A DNA stretch of 64,000 nt from Chitinophaga pendula (GCF_020386615.1 NZ_CP077769.1:5146001-5210000); one strand, 5' to 3'. Positions 43,901 to 51,575 are shown, numbered from the stretch's first letter. Notes: generated by a model from the letters alone, not told the origin. Translations and numbers: made by a program.

Positions 43901-44202
43901 ATACCCACGTACGAAGCAATATCTTGTAACCTCACACCTGTTGCCTTATAACTCAGGCTGATAGGAACTGATAACTCTTTAGATGGTACAGTGTAGATGG
44001 GGATGCCGATATCTGGTACTCCGGTATAAAGGTTTATATTGGAATTCAAATAAGAAGTGGCAAATATGTTGTTAGGGGACGGTAAAGTCACAGAGACTTT
44101 GTCTTCGTATTGTGCTAATGCAGATGAGCTAACTACTAAAATGAATACTAACAACATTAGCTGGGGTTTCCAACTACGAATGAGCATTAAACTGCTGGGC
44201 AT
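40909..44202 (-). CDS. SpvB/RHS-like secreted partner protein
   Basis: 1097 residues with signal peptide (LMLLVFILVVSSSALAQ). The N-terminal half has the region seen before Bacteroidota RHS proteins: 'LNLYTGVPDIGIPIYTVPSK' type sequence, 'ATGVRLQDIASYVGMNWTLN', 'AGGMITRIVRGLPDESEKGY'. Scattered YD-like motifs follow (YEYNPDGSLLRKVTY, 'YYEYDHFQRLKVMRDLNGNI'). No toxin tip at the C-terminus. By analogy with TcB/TcC it could supply part of the cocoon for the RHS protein; this is inference. The ATG at 44187 (MLIRSWK) is an alternative start. Confidence 0.85.
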   Translation of the reverse strand: MPSSLMLIRSWKPQLMLLVFILVVSSSALAQYEDKVSVTLPSPNNIFATSYLNSNINLYTGVPDIGIPIYTVPSKELSVPISLSYKATGVRLQDIASYVGMNWTLNAGGMITRIVRGLPDESEKGYIGKNKAGVEINDGAEHNSARADKIGKGDLDGEPDLFYVNTPSGKYSFVFDENGNAVFNRPTRIEVVMDVTNRGTDNLGIFFKVTDEKGVKYIFGANAAEREIAAVTDGSDPKPDFISTWYLSTMESFNGTDKIEFSYVAGSNIVTKIYNKVRIRYSTSGSCSGPGETISTSDNNRTYKAPKYISTIKSNTALVKFNYLTDRKDVSNGYQLYRIDIQSISDNIILKKYILNYEYFHPVNADIDLNRLCLKKIYVASGDGNASMRLYEFKYFNNPQLKFPSRSSVAYDHWGFYNNNSESTPFVPEADKQPDLDKTLQYSLQTIEHAQGGKTEFEFELNSCFDAATNMNKVIGGLRVKTMKEYDNLGNVYTRSYEYKQPSGISSGQLFMKAFNYSKTISLGVPSPGGICVISGESVNAGVLFNLADVNGTVVGYSNVKVTNGDGSYEISTFNNFNDFQDNFAITDRVGNTISADAIRQFSFPTSNAYKRGLLVNKAAYTASNQLVTSTAYRYGPLSAQQKKARGIGVTLFYRVGTGTNGWFENAYYQPTETYNLVSETERTYDQLNTALYQDREKTYEYNPDGSLLRKVTYNTSEGQQFFDKYYYPENRAELPNLSPEEIGAYTRMNLQSIPIREERHHADGSVDTKYTMFQLKLGGQPVVPKVFPVKAQSTRNTTPFTDEVIYAYDFETGNIITEAKRNGTLNGYLWDKNNALVAKSTQAAGNEIYFQSFEDMAGASIGNAYSGRKYFNGSFPIPFTKPNNKVYNLTYRRLISGKWEFVTRNYTDNYTINESYPIDDIRIAPVGTRMNTYTYIPLIGMNSACDENGDIKYYEYDHFQRLKVMRDLNGNILKQLEYKYAYDNPLPVLYARLEERNVIERSNTSLHYWKTGNIYVVLEDEAGNRVNNPGVTINYVLTESRNGNTTTTNQIAAFSDSEFRIYSGTLLEYDIDGNGTPFNYVNIMLNLAPGEGYKIR

Positions 44203-44232
44203 AATTACTTCAAGTATTAATTTAAAGAAGAT

Positions 44233-44251
44233 TGACTAAGTATTTTAGTCA
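44233..44251. promoter_or_regulatory. Operator-like inverted repeat upstream of RHS operon
   Basis: TGACTAA-GTATT-TTAGTCA, perfect 7-bp arms with a 5-nt centre, ends 31 bp upstream of the RHS-partner start. Size and symmetry suit a dimeric HTH protein such as the XRE regulators of this island (inference). Confidence 0.4.
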
Positions 44252-44585
44252 TTGGCACACTTTTTCTATATATCTGATTATTAATCACTTGTCAACACAT
44301 AGGCATTACAGAATGACAAGCTAAAATTCATAGATCAGGACACAAAAACTTACAATAATCAGAATATAGGTGTATACAAAGCATTTCGCTAACAAAAAAA
44401 GATAAGATTTTTTGAATAAACAAATATTTTTATCCTCACTACAGGCCTATTAAATAATGCACTATTGAACACCCAAAACCACGTTATAAAACAGCTAGTA
44501 TGATTACCTCAATAATTCATTCCGACTATTATCGATATGATTTTTCGATTACAAAATAAAATGTACTGAGTATAGAATATGTTAC

Positions 44586-44606
44586 AAATTAGGAATATAG
44601 CGATAC
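44586..44606 (+). repeat. Dispersed 21-nt element, copy 2
   Basis: Identical to 32527-32547. The two copies flank the toxin island, one on each side. Confidence 0.7.
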
Positions 44607-44622
44607 CTGATTACTAATATTA

Positions 44623-45153
44623 TCAGGAGGAGAATAATTGATCGTCGATTCTCTTCTTCTGTCTGAAATGGTGTCGCATGTGCATTTCTGCGAACTGTAA
44701 CCATTCCACAGCAGTAAAGTAATGTAAGCCGGGATGTTCTGCTTTTCCTTTTGATCCGGAGCGGTTGAATGCCATAGACAGATTGTTCACTTCGTCCTTT
44801 ATGAACAACAGACTTGTTAACAGTTCTTCTTTATTGGCGGGTTGTCTTACACTATCATCTGTGGCGGGACCTTCAATCATCGTATCGGGGAAGCCGTTGC
44901 GCTCGAATAGCCCTTTCGCATCTTCATGCATTTGTTTGTCGCTGTGGACATCGCCCGACAGCGCAGACTTCATTCGTTCAACAAAATATTTAGTATCATC
45001 TGTGATGTGGACATACACTTGCCCTAATGACCATGAACCAATTTTGGGCTTTTGCAGCAACATTTCCAACGTGTAGTCATTCAGGGCGATGGCCCATTGA
45101 TCGATAGTTTCATTAAAGCGAGCTATTAAGACTTCTGTTTGATATATTGCCAT
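44623..45153 (-). CDS. DinB-like four-helix metal-dependent protein
   Basis: 176 residues from MAIYQTEVLI (the frame extends to 45216, but the added part is poor). DinB/YfiT fold: 'WSLGQVYVHITDDTKYFVER' carries the first His and 'MHMRHHFRQKKR' the C-terminal His pair, the usual metal triad. Family members include thiol-S-transferases and stress-induced proteins; substrate unknown. Stands alone, divergent from the small cysteine-rich peptide gene. Confidence 0.82.
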   Translation of the reverse strand: MAIYQTEVLIARFNETIDQWAIALNDYTLEMLLQKPKIGSWSLGQVYVHITDDTKYFVERMKSALSGDVHSDKQMHEDAKGLFERNGFPDTMIEGPATDDSVRQPANKEELLTSLLFIKDEVNNLSMAFNRSGSKGKAEHPGLHYFTAVEWLQFAEMHMRHHFRQKKRIDDQLFSS

Positions 45154-45309
45154 ATTGGTGGTGTTGATGTTTAATACGTCCTTTAGCCCAAAGCAAACAC
45201 TGCGCCATATCGTCACCAGTTTATACGTACTTAGTATATCTCTGGCAGCAGCCTAAAAGTAATGATTCTACCACGTTATTCCCTGTATTTCTCACCAAAT
45301 AGATATGCC

Positions 45310-45507
45310 ATGAAAAAGCAAATTATGTCAACCAAACATTCAGCCGTTTTAAACCGGTCACAATTAAAATCAATAACCGGTGGCGGCACCAGTCATCCGA
45401 GGCGGGTTGAATGTCTTAATGAAGGTCAATCGCCTTGTAATGTTATCCCTTGTTGTCAAGGATTAATATGCCTGAGTATAGGTACTACTTTCAAGTGCTT
45501 CCGCTAG
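45310..45507 (+). CDS. Double-glycine-leader peptide with knottin-like cysteine pattern
   Basis: 65 residues from MKKQIMSTKH. The leader LNRSQLKSITGGG looks like the Bacteroidota double-glycine leaders of secreted peptides (cleavage after GG). The mature part has six cysteines spaced C-x7-C-x4-CC-x4-C-x8-C, running from ECLNEGQSPC to FKCFR. That is within the general inhibitor-cystine-knot pattern. No peptidase-ABC exporter, maturase or radical enzyme gene lies nearby. The frame also opens 16 codons earlier, but the ATG at 45310 gives a typical leader. Role as bacteriocin, signal or toxin is unknown. Confidence 0.65.
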   Translation: MKKQIMSTKHSAVLNRSQLKSITGGGTSHPRRVECLNEGQSPCNVIPCCQGLICLSIGTTFKCFR

Positions 45508-45597
45508 CCGAATCGTTTTTATATGATTCGAGCTACCAGATACCGACAAGGTATTTTTGCAGAGAAGGGTTGCCGATATTGGCAATCCTTTCTTTTT
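45505..45597 (+). terminator. Three consecutive hairpins after cysteine-rich peptide gene
   Basis: Hairpin 1 spans the stop codon (45505-45535, TAGC(C)GAATC with GATTCGAGCTA). Hairpin 2 is ATACC-GACAA-GGTAT plus TTTT (45540-45558). Hairpin 3 is a strong stem AAGGGTTGCC / GGCAATCCTT with TCTTTTT (45565-45597), the likely true terminator. Confidence 0.75.
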
Positions 45598-45654
45598 AGC
45601 GCTTTCAGTTAGGCGGAAAATATTGTATTTTTCTATTCAACCAAATTCCACTTT

Positions 45655-46605
45655 ATGACTCTTTCCCGGCGATCTTTTGTACAAAAGGGCCTGGCGAGTG
45701 CGGCATTACTTGCCAGCCCGCTACCGGCCTTCTTACCTGCGGCTGTTGCTGCGGCTCCTGCTAAGCCTGCGGAACACACTCCCTTTAAGCTGGCTCTGTC
45801 CACCTATTCCTACTGGCATTTCAAGACACCGAAGTATCCTATCGAGAAAGTGATTGATGAGGCGATGGCGCTTAGTGTAGAGGGGGTCGATATCCTTCAC
45901 CGGCAGATGGAGAGCGAGGATAATGCCTACCTGCAAAAGCTGAAACGGCATGCTTTCCTGCATGGCGTAGATCTTATTTCCCTGTCCATACACCAGGACT
46001 TTGTATCGCCGGATGCCGCAGAGCGCCAGAAGGATATTGATCACACTTTACGCTGTATAGAGCTGGCATATAAGATGGGTATTCCTGCCATCCGGTTGAA
46101 CAGCGGACGTTGGGGAACGATCAAATCTTTCGATGAGCTGATGGCCAAGCGAGGTGTAGAGCCCGCTATTCCGGGTTATACAGAAGATGATGCCTTTAAG
46201 TGGTGTATCGACTGTATTGAAAAGTGCTTGCCAAAAGCGCAGGAATGCGGAGTGTTACTGACTCTGGAAAACCATTGGGGGCTTACCTCTACACCGGAAG
46301 GACTGTTGCGGATACGGCAAGCGATCGATTCGCCCTGGCTGGGTGTGCTGATGGATACCGGCAATTTCCTGGAGCACCCGTATGACAAGCTGGAAAAGGT
46401 GGTGCCATATGCCAGTTTTGTACAGGCGAAAACTTATTATGGTGGTGGTGAATGGTATACGCTGGACCTGGATTATAAGCGCATCGTCGGTATACTACGG
46501 CGTGCGAATTATAAAGGCTATATAGCTATAGAATTTGAAGGGAAGGAAGCGCCAGAGTCTGGTGTACGTAAGAGTGTGGCGATGTTGCGGGAGGCAATGG
46601 CCTGA
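45655..46605 (+). CDS. Sugar phosphate isomerase/epimerase-like TIM-barrel protein, Tat-exported
   Basis: 316 residues. N-terminal twin-arginine signal SRRSFVQKGLASAALLASPL, then an AP-endonuclease-2/xylose-isomerase-like TIM barrel: 'FKLALSTYSYWHFKTPKYPI', 'GVDILHRQMES', 'IPAIRLNSGRWGT', 'VLLTLENHWGLTS' (metal Glu), 'GVLMDTGNF' and 'YIAIEFEGKEAPESGV'. Family members isomerise or epimerise sugars. Tat export indicates folding with a metal before translocation. Single-gene transcript with a strong terminator after it. Confidence 0.9.
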   Translation: MTLSRRSFVQKGLASAALLASPLPAFLPAAVAAAPAKPAEHTPFKLALSTYSYWHFKTPKYPIEKVIDEAMALSVEGVDILHRQMESEDNAYLQKLKRHAFLHGVDLISLSIHQDFVSPDAAERQKDIDHTLRCIELAYKMGIPAIRLNSGRWGTIKSFDELMAKRGVEPAIPGYTEDDAFKWCIDCIEKCLPKAQECGVLLTLENHWGLTSTPEGLLRIRQAIDSPWLGVLMDTGNFLEHPYDKLEKVVPYASFVQAKTYYGGGEWYTLDLDYKRIVGILRRANYKGYIAIEFEGKEAPESGVRKSVAMLREAMA

Positions 46606-46624
46606 TATTGTACTGATATATTTA

Positions 46625-46663
46625 CCTCGCTGACACTATTGTAGGTGTCAGCGAGGTTTTTTT
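46625..46663 (+). terminator. Terminator of isomerase-like gene
   Basis: Perfect 12-bp stem CCTCGCTGACAC / GTGTCAGCGAGG with 8-nt loop and seven T. It probably also serves the convergent small gene at 46666. Confidence 0.92.
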
Positions 46664-46665
46664 AT

Positions 46666-46956
46666 TTAACCTAATCCCGGGCCGAAGGGCTGCGGGGTAT
46701 CAGTGAACTGTTCTTTGATAGCTGCCCAAATAGATTGTATGGCCTGTTGCCCTTCGATGGTGATAACACGCGGAGAGCATCTCACGCCATCCGACGTGTC
46801 TGTCAGTACCAGGTTATTAGGCAGGACGCCGTTTAACCGGGTTTCAATGTCTTCATCTACCAGGTAATACACCGGCTTGTCATTATAAGTGTCTTTCTCG
46901 ACTGCCAGTTGCTGTGGTTTATCGTCTATGATGACTGTAATGGTTTGGGTGTTCAT
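46666..46956 (-). CDS. Small hypothetical protein
   Basis: 96 residues from MNTQTITVIIDDKPQQL (an extra MFCC at 46968 is possible). Not recognised. Beta strands at the start (TITVIIDDKPQQLAVEKDTY), 'LVLTDTSDGVRCSPRVITIE' in the middle and a C-terminal helix. No signal peptide. Upstream is the thioredoxin-like gene on the same strand with a 55-bp gap, so co-transcription is possible. Confidence 0.6.
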   Translation of the reverse strand: MNTQTITVIIDDKPQQLAVEKDTYNDKPVYYLVDEDIETRLNGVLPNNLVLTDTSDGVRCSPRVITIEGQQAIQSIWAAIKEQFTDTPQPFGPGLG

Positions 46957-47011
46957 ACAGCAAAACATTTACAATATATGCCACAAGTATCAGGCCAGGC
47001 GCAAGGTCATC

Positions 47012-47614
47012 TTATACCCGGAGTAGTGCTGCCAGTTCGCTTTGGACGGAGATGGTCCTATCTTTTGCGTACCAGGCATGTAACACTTCTGCTATCTGTG
47101 TGTAGTGCATTTTCTTTTCCTGCATCTCTACGAACTGTGCCTGCAATTCAACGGGGCGGGGCCCCCATACGAAGCGCTCTTCCATTTCATCATTTACGGC
47201 GATCAGGCGGGGGATGCTTTTGCTTTTTCCTTCGTAGAGATATTGCTGCATCAGGTCGGGATTTTCGTCGCGTAGCAGCAGCCGGAGTGTGATCTTGTCG
47301 GTCGCGTTGGCGATGGCGTTAAAGATGGGAACGGACTGTGCGGCATCGCCACACCATCCTTCGGTGAGTACAAGCCAGGTTTGGTGAGCGGTCAATTTAG
47401 ACAGGGCATCCTGCATGGCAGGTGTGAGCGTTACTGTTTTTTCCAGCCGGCTCATGCGGGCGGCGTTGAGTTTGGCGTATTCGAGTATTTCGGGACCGGA
47501 ATAGATCGTACCGGTTGTCTTTCCTTCTTTCAATAATCCATCGATCAGCGTTCTATACTGCTGATAATCCATGGCTTCTTCTACATAAATGGAATCTACT
47601 TTATTGACAGTCAT
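47012..47614 (-). CDS. Thioredoxin-like family protein
   Basis: ~200 residues, cytoplasmic. 'QTWLVLTEGWCGDAAQSVPI' is the active-site block of the thioredoxin_9-like group, where the usual CxxC is reduced to a single Cys (WCGDA). 'LLLRDENPDLMQQYLYEGKS' and 'SIPRLIAVNDEMEERFVWGP' follow (cis-Pro in IPR). With one Cys it is more likely a thiol-binding or monothiol oxidoreductase than a classical thioredoxin. The start could be 47632, 47614 or 47572 (MDYQQYRTLI). Confidence 0.85.
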   Translation of the reverse strand: MTVNKVDSIYVEEAMDYQQYRTLIDGLLKEGKTTGTIYSGPEILEYAKLNAARMSRLEKTVTLTPAMQDALSKLTAHQTWLVLTEGWCGDAAQSVPIFNAIANATDKITLRLLLRDENPDLMQQYLYEGKSKSIPRLIAVNDEMEERFVWGPRPVELQAQFVEMQEKKMHYTQIAEVLHAWYAKDRTISVQSELAALLRV

Positions 47615-47630
47615 ATACTTACATTTAAAC

Positions 47631-47661
47631 ATACAGCAGCCCGGACGCCGGACTGCTGTAT
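47631..47661 (-). terminator. Terminator after ABC-F gene
   Basis: ATACAGCAGCCCGG and CCGGACTGCTGTAT form a 14-bp stem with one mismatch and a 3-nt loop. Minus-strand tail GTTTAAAT. It separates the ABC-F transcript from the thioredoxin-like gene. Confidence 0.7.
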
Positions 47662-47699
47662 AAAGATACGTGTTTAAACACCTATCTCATAATATAGGA

Positions 47700-49295
47700 C
47701 TATTGGAGGTGAATCTCTTGTGTGATACCGACTTCTTCCAGGAAGACGATATCGTGGGAGATGATTACGAGGGTGCCGTTGTAGGCAGCCATGGCCCTGG
47801 TGAGGATACTGAGGTTGCGCAAGTCGAGGTTGTTGGCCGGTTCATCTAGGATGATCATATCTGGTGTATTGTTCCTGACCATGATACAGCAGAGGGCGAG
47901 GCGTAGTGTTTCGCCGCCACTGAGTACGCTGCAGGGTTTGTGCCAGGTATGCTGATCGAAGAGGAAGCGGTTGAGGCGCACTTTGAGTTCATGATCGAGG
48001 AGGCCGCCATCGTTGAAACTTTCCAGCTGTTGCAGAACGGTTTTGTTGCGATCGACGAGGGAATATTCCTGGTCGAGCAGTACCCGCTGGCAGTCGGCCA
48101 GGTAGAGTTCACCCTGTGCAGGGGGTCGGTTGCCCATGATGAGACTTATCAAAGTGGATTTGCCGCTACCGTTGTCTCCGGTAATGGCTACTCTGTCGCC
48201 GCTGTTGATCTGGAAGGACAGTGGTTGTGACCAGAGTGTGCTATTTTCCCGGAAGGAGACATTGATGTGATCGGCTTTGACCAATATTTTGCCGGCGTGC
48301 AACCTGGCGTCGCCGAAGTCGGTGCGCATGTTTCCCTGCAGGAGTTCCTGTTCCCGCAGTTTATCCAGTTCTTCTCTCAGGCCAGTCAGTTTTTTTTCGT
48401 GTACTGATTTTAGTTTGGCCGAAGACAATTCTGCCCGGTTGCGGAGGGTATTGATCAACCCTTTGGGAATGTTGTTGGTCTGTGTTTTTTTGACGCCGCG
48501 GTTGGTATCATTTTGTTGCTGTTCGAATGTCTCCTGTTGTTTGCGTTTGGCAACGCGGACGGATTTTTCAGCATCGGAGAGGCGTTGCTGGAAGGCCGCT
48601 TCTTCTTCCGCTTTTTTCTCCAGGTAGAAATCGAAGCCACCGCCATACATTTTGAGACCTGCGGAGGTGAGTTCGCAGATATGATCGCAATACTGCAGGA
48701 GTTGGCGATCGTGGCTGGCGAGCCATACCTGTGTTTTGTTGGTGGTGACCCAATCGTATAGCCGTTCGCGGGTGGAGGTATCGAGGTGGTTGGTGGGTTC
48801 GTCCATGAGGACGAGATCTGGTTGCCAGATATCGATGCCTGCGAGGAAGGTCCTGGTCTTTTCTCCTCCACTAAGTGAGCTGAAGCAGTGGAGCAGCCCG
48901 ATATCTTGCAGTCCCCAATCGGAGAATGCCTGCCGGCAGCGTTCTTCGAGGTCCCAGTCATCCTGCAGTTCTTCAAAATAGCGGGCATCCGTGTTGCCTT
49001 CGAGTATGGCCTGGAGGGCATCGAGCCGGGAGGCGATGCCTAAGGCTTCTGCTACGGTGAGGTCATTATACTGGCCGAAGTGTTGTGGTACATAATAGAC
49101 CTGGCCTTCGTGCAGCACGGCGCCATCTGCCGGTGGTAGTTCTCCTGCGAGTATTTTAAGCAAGGTGGATTTGCCGGTGCCATTATCTCCAACGAGCCCG
49201 GTGATCCCTCCTTTGCCTATACTAAAGTGCAGGTGTTGAAACAAAGGTTTTCCGGAGGGAAGTATGAAGCTGAGATCTTGTACTGTCAATAACAT
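47700..49295 (-). CDS. ABC-F family ATP-binding protein
   Basis: 531 residues from MLLTVQDLSFILPSGKPLF; the frame extends to 49442 but that part has no family similarity. Two ABC domains: Walker A GDNGTGKSTLLKILAG and GDNGSGKSTLISLIMG, signatures SGGEKTR and SGGETLRL, Walker B VLMDEPTNHLD and IILDEPANNLD. A charged linker lies between ('ELSSAKLKSVHEKKLTGLRE'). No membrane domain. ABC-F proteins bind the ribosomal E-site to relieve stalling or confer antibiotic protection. A long leader with a candidate upstream frame precedes it. Confidence 0.92.
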   Translation of the reverse strand: MLLTVQDLSFILPSGKPLFQHLHFSIGKGGITGLVGDNGTGKSTLLKILAGELPPADGAVLHEGQVYYVPQHFGQYNDLTVAEALGIASRLDALQAILEGNTDARYFEELQDDWDLEERCRQAFSDWGLQDIGLLHCFSSLSGGEKTRTFLAGIDIWQPDLVLMDEPTNHLDTSTRERLYDWVTTNKTQVWLASHDRQLLQYCDHICELTSAGLKMYGGGFDFYLEKKAEEEAAFQQRLSDAEKSVRVAKRKQQETFEQQQNDTNRGVKKTQTNNIPKGLINTLRNRAELSSAKLKSVHEKKLTGLREELDKLREQELLQGNMRTDFGDARLHAGKILVKADHINVSFRENSTLWSQPLSFQINSGDRVAITGDNGSGKSTLISLIMGNRPPAQGELYLADCQRVLLDQEYSLVDRNKTVLQQLESFNDGGLLDHELKVRLNRFLFDQHTWHKPCSVLSGGETLRLALCCIMVRNNTPDMIILDEPANNLDLRNLSILTRAMAAYNGTLVIISHDIVFLEEVGITQEIHLQ

Positions 49296-49380
49296 AAAAA
49301 ACGGGATTGGAGCGTGAGAAAATGGCGGCTGAGCGCATGATGGTCTGGGTGGTGGAAGAATTGTTCCGCATGATTGACAT
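49222..49380 (-). CDS. Candidate upstream ORF overlapping ABC-F start
   Basis: 52-codon frame beginning MSIMRNNSSTTQTIMRSAAI and ending at TAG inside the ABC-F gene, in a different frame and overlapping its start by ~74 bp. Leader frames of this kind regulate some ribosome-protecting ABC-F genes through stalling. Nothing beyond position supports coding here. Confidence 0.25.
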   Translation of the reverse strand: MSIMRNNSSTTQTIMRSAAIFSRSNPVFYVIDSTRSQLHTSLRKTFVSTPAL

Positions 49381-49907
49381 GATTTTATGGTGAAAAAATG
49401 AAATGACAGGTTTGAAGGCTGGATATGTGCCAAGCTTTGCAATACGGCAGGGTCCCTGCGGTGTTAGTTAGTTAGAATAAATAATATAATGAGAATGGGT
49501 CTCGCGGATTGCGAAGTGGCTGGGCAGCCTATAGATATGTGAGTACGATTACTTCATGATGGGGCAAAGGTAAGAAAATCAACGGAAAGATATGCGATGG
49601 CTATAGAAATGATATACGAATGTTATACGAATGATACGGGAGAGGTGGACGTGAGTTATAAATAACTATATGTCAATTACTTGGAATTTAAAATTTATTA
49701 TATACAACTGATATTCAGGGCCTTCCGCTTGTCGTTTGATTATTTTACAGGCTTTATTGATGGCAGGTATGGGAGCTATGCCAAAACAAGGAAAAGGGTC
49801 AGCCGATGCTATATATTTTATTTTTTGGACATAATTAATAAAGTGATCTGTAATAATCTGCTTGATTTTATATTATTTGCAGGCGGTAGCGTGGGGGTAA
49901 AGAGGCC
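49296..49907. other. Intergenic region between ABC-F and ECF sigma genes
   Basis: 612 bp between divergent genes. It contains the ABC-F leader with a possible upstream frame, a minus-strand -7 element (49565-49572), a partial copy of the GAGGTGGACG repeat (49642-49655), an AT-rich stretch, and the ECF-type promoter (49894-49920). Short open frames here show no protein features. Confidence 0.6.
49565..49572 (-). promoter_or_regulatory. Putative -7 element of ABC-F gene
   Basis: Minus strand reads TACCTTTG, an exact TAnnTTTG match. Predicted leader about 260 nt before the ABC-F ATG. Confidence 0.45.
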
Positions 49908-49920
49908 ATGGTGTGTCTTA
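49894..49920 (+). promoter_or_regulatory. Candidate ECF-sigma promoter of sigma gene (autoregulation)
   Basis: GGGGTA, 15 bases, GTCTTA. The same two boxes at the same spacing occur at 53484-53510, and GGGGTA-N15-GTTATA at 55738-55764. Because it covers the ATG at 49908, the sigma protein must begin further downstream. Confidence 0.6.
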
Positions 49921-49940
49921 CATTAAATGCGCCTTTTGAG

Positions 49941-50561
49941 ATGAGAGAAGGAATTATATTTGATCTAAGATATCAAGCAGCACGAATGGAAGTAAACGAT
50001 TCGGGTCATATACAGGCATCTCTGGACGGCGCCGGGGAGATGGCATTTGAAGAAGTTTTTAAAAGTCATTTTAAGAGCCTGCACTCTTATGCTTATACCA
50101 TAGTGAAGGATGATATTATGGCGGAGGAGATGGTACAGAATGTTTTCTGCAAGTTATGGGAGAAGACGGGGAAGATCCAGATACAGCAATCGATAACGGC
50201 TTATTTGTATAAGGCGGTTTATCATGAGAGTATCAATTATCTCCGGCATGAGAAGGTGAAGGCCGCTCACCAGTCTTATACCAAACACCATGGGAACCAG
50301 ATTACGGAGAACGCATCTAAGAAGGTGATGATGCGGGACTTGGAGGAGCGGTTGGACAAGGCGTTGCAGGATCTTCCGGAGAAATGTCGAACGGTATTCC
50401 AGATGAGCCGGTTTGACGAGTTAAAGTACCAGGAGATCGCTGACCGGCTGAATATTTCCATCAAGACAGTTGAGAACCAGATGGGGAAGGCATTGCGATT
50501 ATTGCGGCTGAACCTAATCGATTTTTTACCTGCCCTACTATTGTTATTGCTCAATCTGTAA
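49941..50561 (+). CDS. ECF RNA polymerase sigma factor
   Basis: ~206 residues from MREGIIFDLR; 49986 (MEVNDSG) is an alternative. Region 2: 'AFEEVFKSHFKSLHSYAYTI' and 'MAEEMVQNVFCKLWEKTGKI'; region 4: 'LPEKCRTVFQMSRFDELKYQ', 'IADRLNISIKTVENQMGKAL'. The C-terminus ends in a hydrophobic LPALLLLLLNL, frequent in this sigma subgroup. Nine bases before the FecR start. It probably drives its own operon and the two downstream units that share the promoter motif. Confidence 0.92.
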   Translation: MREGIIFDLRYQAARMEVNDSGHIQASLDGAGEMAFEEVFKSHFKSLHSYAYTIVKDDIMAEEMVQNVFCKLWEKTGKIQIQQSITAYLYKAVYHESINYLRHEKVKAAHQSYTKHHGNQITENASKKVMMRDLEERLDKALQDLPEKCRTVFQMSRFDELKYQEIADRLNISIKTVENQMGKALRLLRLNLIDFLPALLLLLLNL

Positions 50562-50570
50562 ACTTACACT

Positions 50571-51575
50571 GTGAACAAGCATTCTACACATATCGACGAT
50601 GATCTGCTGGCAAAGTACCTGTTAGGGGAAGCCAATGCCGCCGAGCAGCAGGCGGTCCAGGAATGGGTGGCCAGTGGCGACGAGCAAGCTAATTACTTTC
50701 ATCATTTCCAGCTGATCTGGGATCAGAGTAAGCAGTTGGGGTCTACCAGGGAGGTGCATCCTAATGATGCCTGGAACCGGTTCCAGCAGCGTATACAGGA
50801 TAATGCGACCCGTCCGCGTATCATACAGTTACAACCTTCGCGTCCTTACCGTAAATGGCTGCGTATTGCGGCGACGGTAGCGGTATTGGCGGTAGCGGGA
50901 TGGCTGGTATATCACTTTACGGGCAGGGGTATGCAAGGCAGTGAGATGATGGCATTGCGTACACAGGACAATGTATTAACGGATACGCTTTCTGACGGTT
51001 CTATTGTAACGTTGAACAGGCAGTCTGCCATCTCCTATGAAAAGACCTTCAAAGGGGAAGTACGGGCGGTAACATTGGAAGGGGAAGCGTTTTTCAGCAT
51101 TGCCAAGGACGAGAACAAACCTTTCATCATTCATGCCAATGATGTGACGGTAAAGGTGCTCGGCACTTCTTTTAATGTGAAGAGCGGAAAGGAGCAAACG
51201 GAAGTGATCGTGGAGACGGGCATGGTAGAGGTGAGCAAGGAAACACATAGTGTGCAGTTGAAGGTGAAAGAGAAGGCTACTGTATATAAAGATCAGGCGG
51301 CACCGGTGAAGCAGGAGAACATAGACGAGTTGTACAACTACTACCGTACGAAAACATTTGTATGTAATGAGACGCCTCTCTGGAAGTTGGTGGCTACTTT
51401 AAATGAAGCTTATCATGCCAATATTGTAATAGGCAACAGCCAAATAAATGATTTACCTTTGACAACGACCTTTCACAATCAGTCTCTGGACACTGTGCTG
51501 ATGATCATTCGTCAGACGCTCGGTGAAGAGAATGTGCAGATCGAGCGCAGGGGTCAGCAAATCATTTTAAAATAA
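50571..51575 (+). CDS. FecR-family anti-sigma factor
   Basis: 334 residues, GTG start. N-terminal cytoplasmic sigma-binding part (DDDLLAKYLLGEANAAEQQA), one transmembrane helix (WLRIAATVAVLAVAGWLVYH, about residues 91-110), the FecR domain (DTLSDGSIVTLNRQSAISYE; VTLEGEAFFSIAKDENKPFI) and the C-terminal domain. It would read the STN domain of the next gene product, although that protein is not a TonB receptor. Confidence 0.93.
   Translation: MNKHSTHIDDDLLAKYLLGEANAAEQQAVQEWVASGDEQANYFHHFQLIWDQSKQLGSTREVHPNDAWNRFQQRIQDNATRPRIIQLQPSRPYRKWLRIAATVAVLAVAGWLVYHFTGRGMQGSEMMALRTQDNVLTDTLSDGSIVTLNRQSAISYEKTFKGEVRAVTLEGEAFFSIAKDENKPFIIHANDVTVKVLGTSFNVKSGKEQTEVIVETGMVEVSKETHSVQLKVKEKATVYKDQAAPVKQENIDELYNYYRTKTFVCNETPLWKLVATLNEAYHANIVIGNSQINDLPLTTTFHNQSLDTVLMIIRQTLGEENVQIERRGQQIILK

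Larger units (their letters stand above)
44203..44622. other. AT-rich intergenic region upstream of RHS pair
   Basis: 420 bp, strongly AT-rich, no gene seen. It contains an operator-like inverted repeat (44233-44251) near the RHS-partner start and the second copy of the 21-nt element (44586-44606) near the DinB-like gene. Confidence 0.6.
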
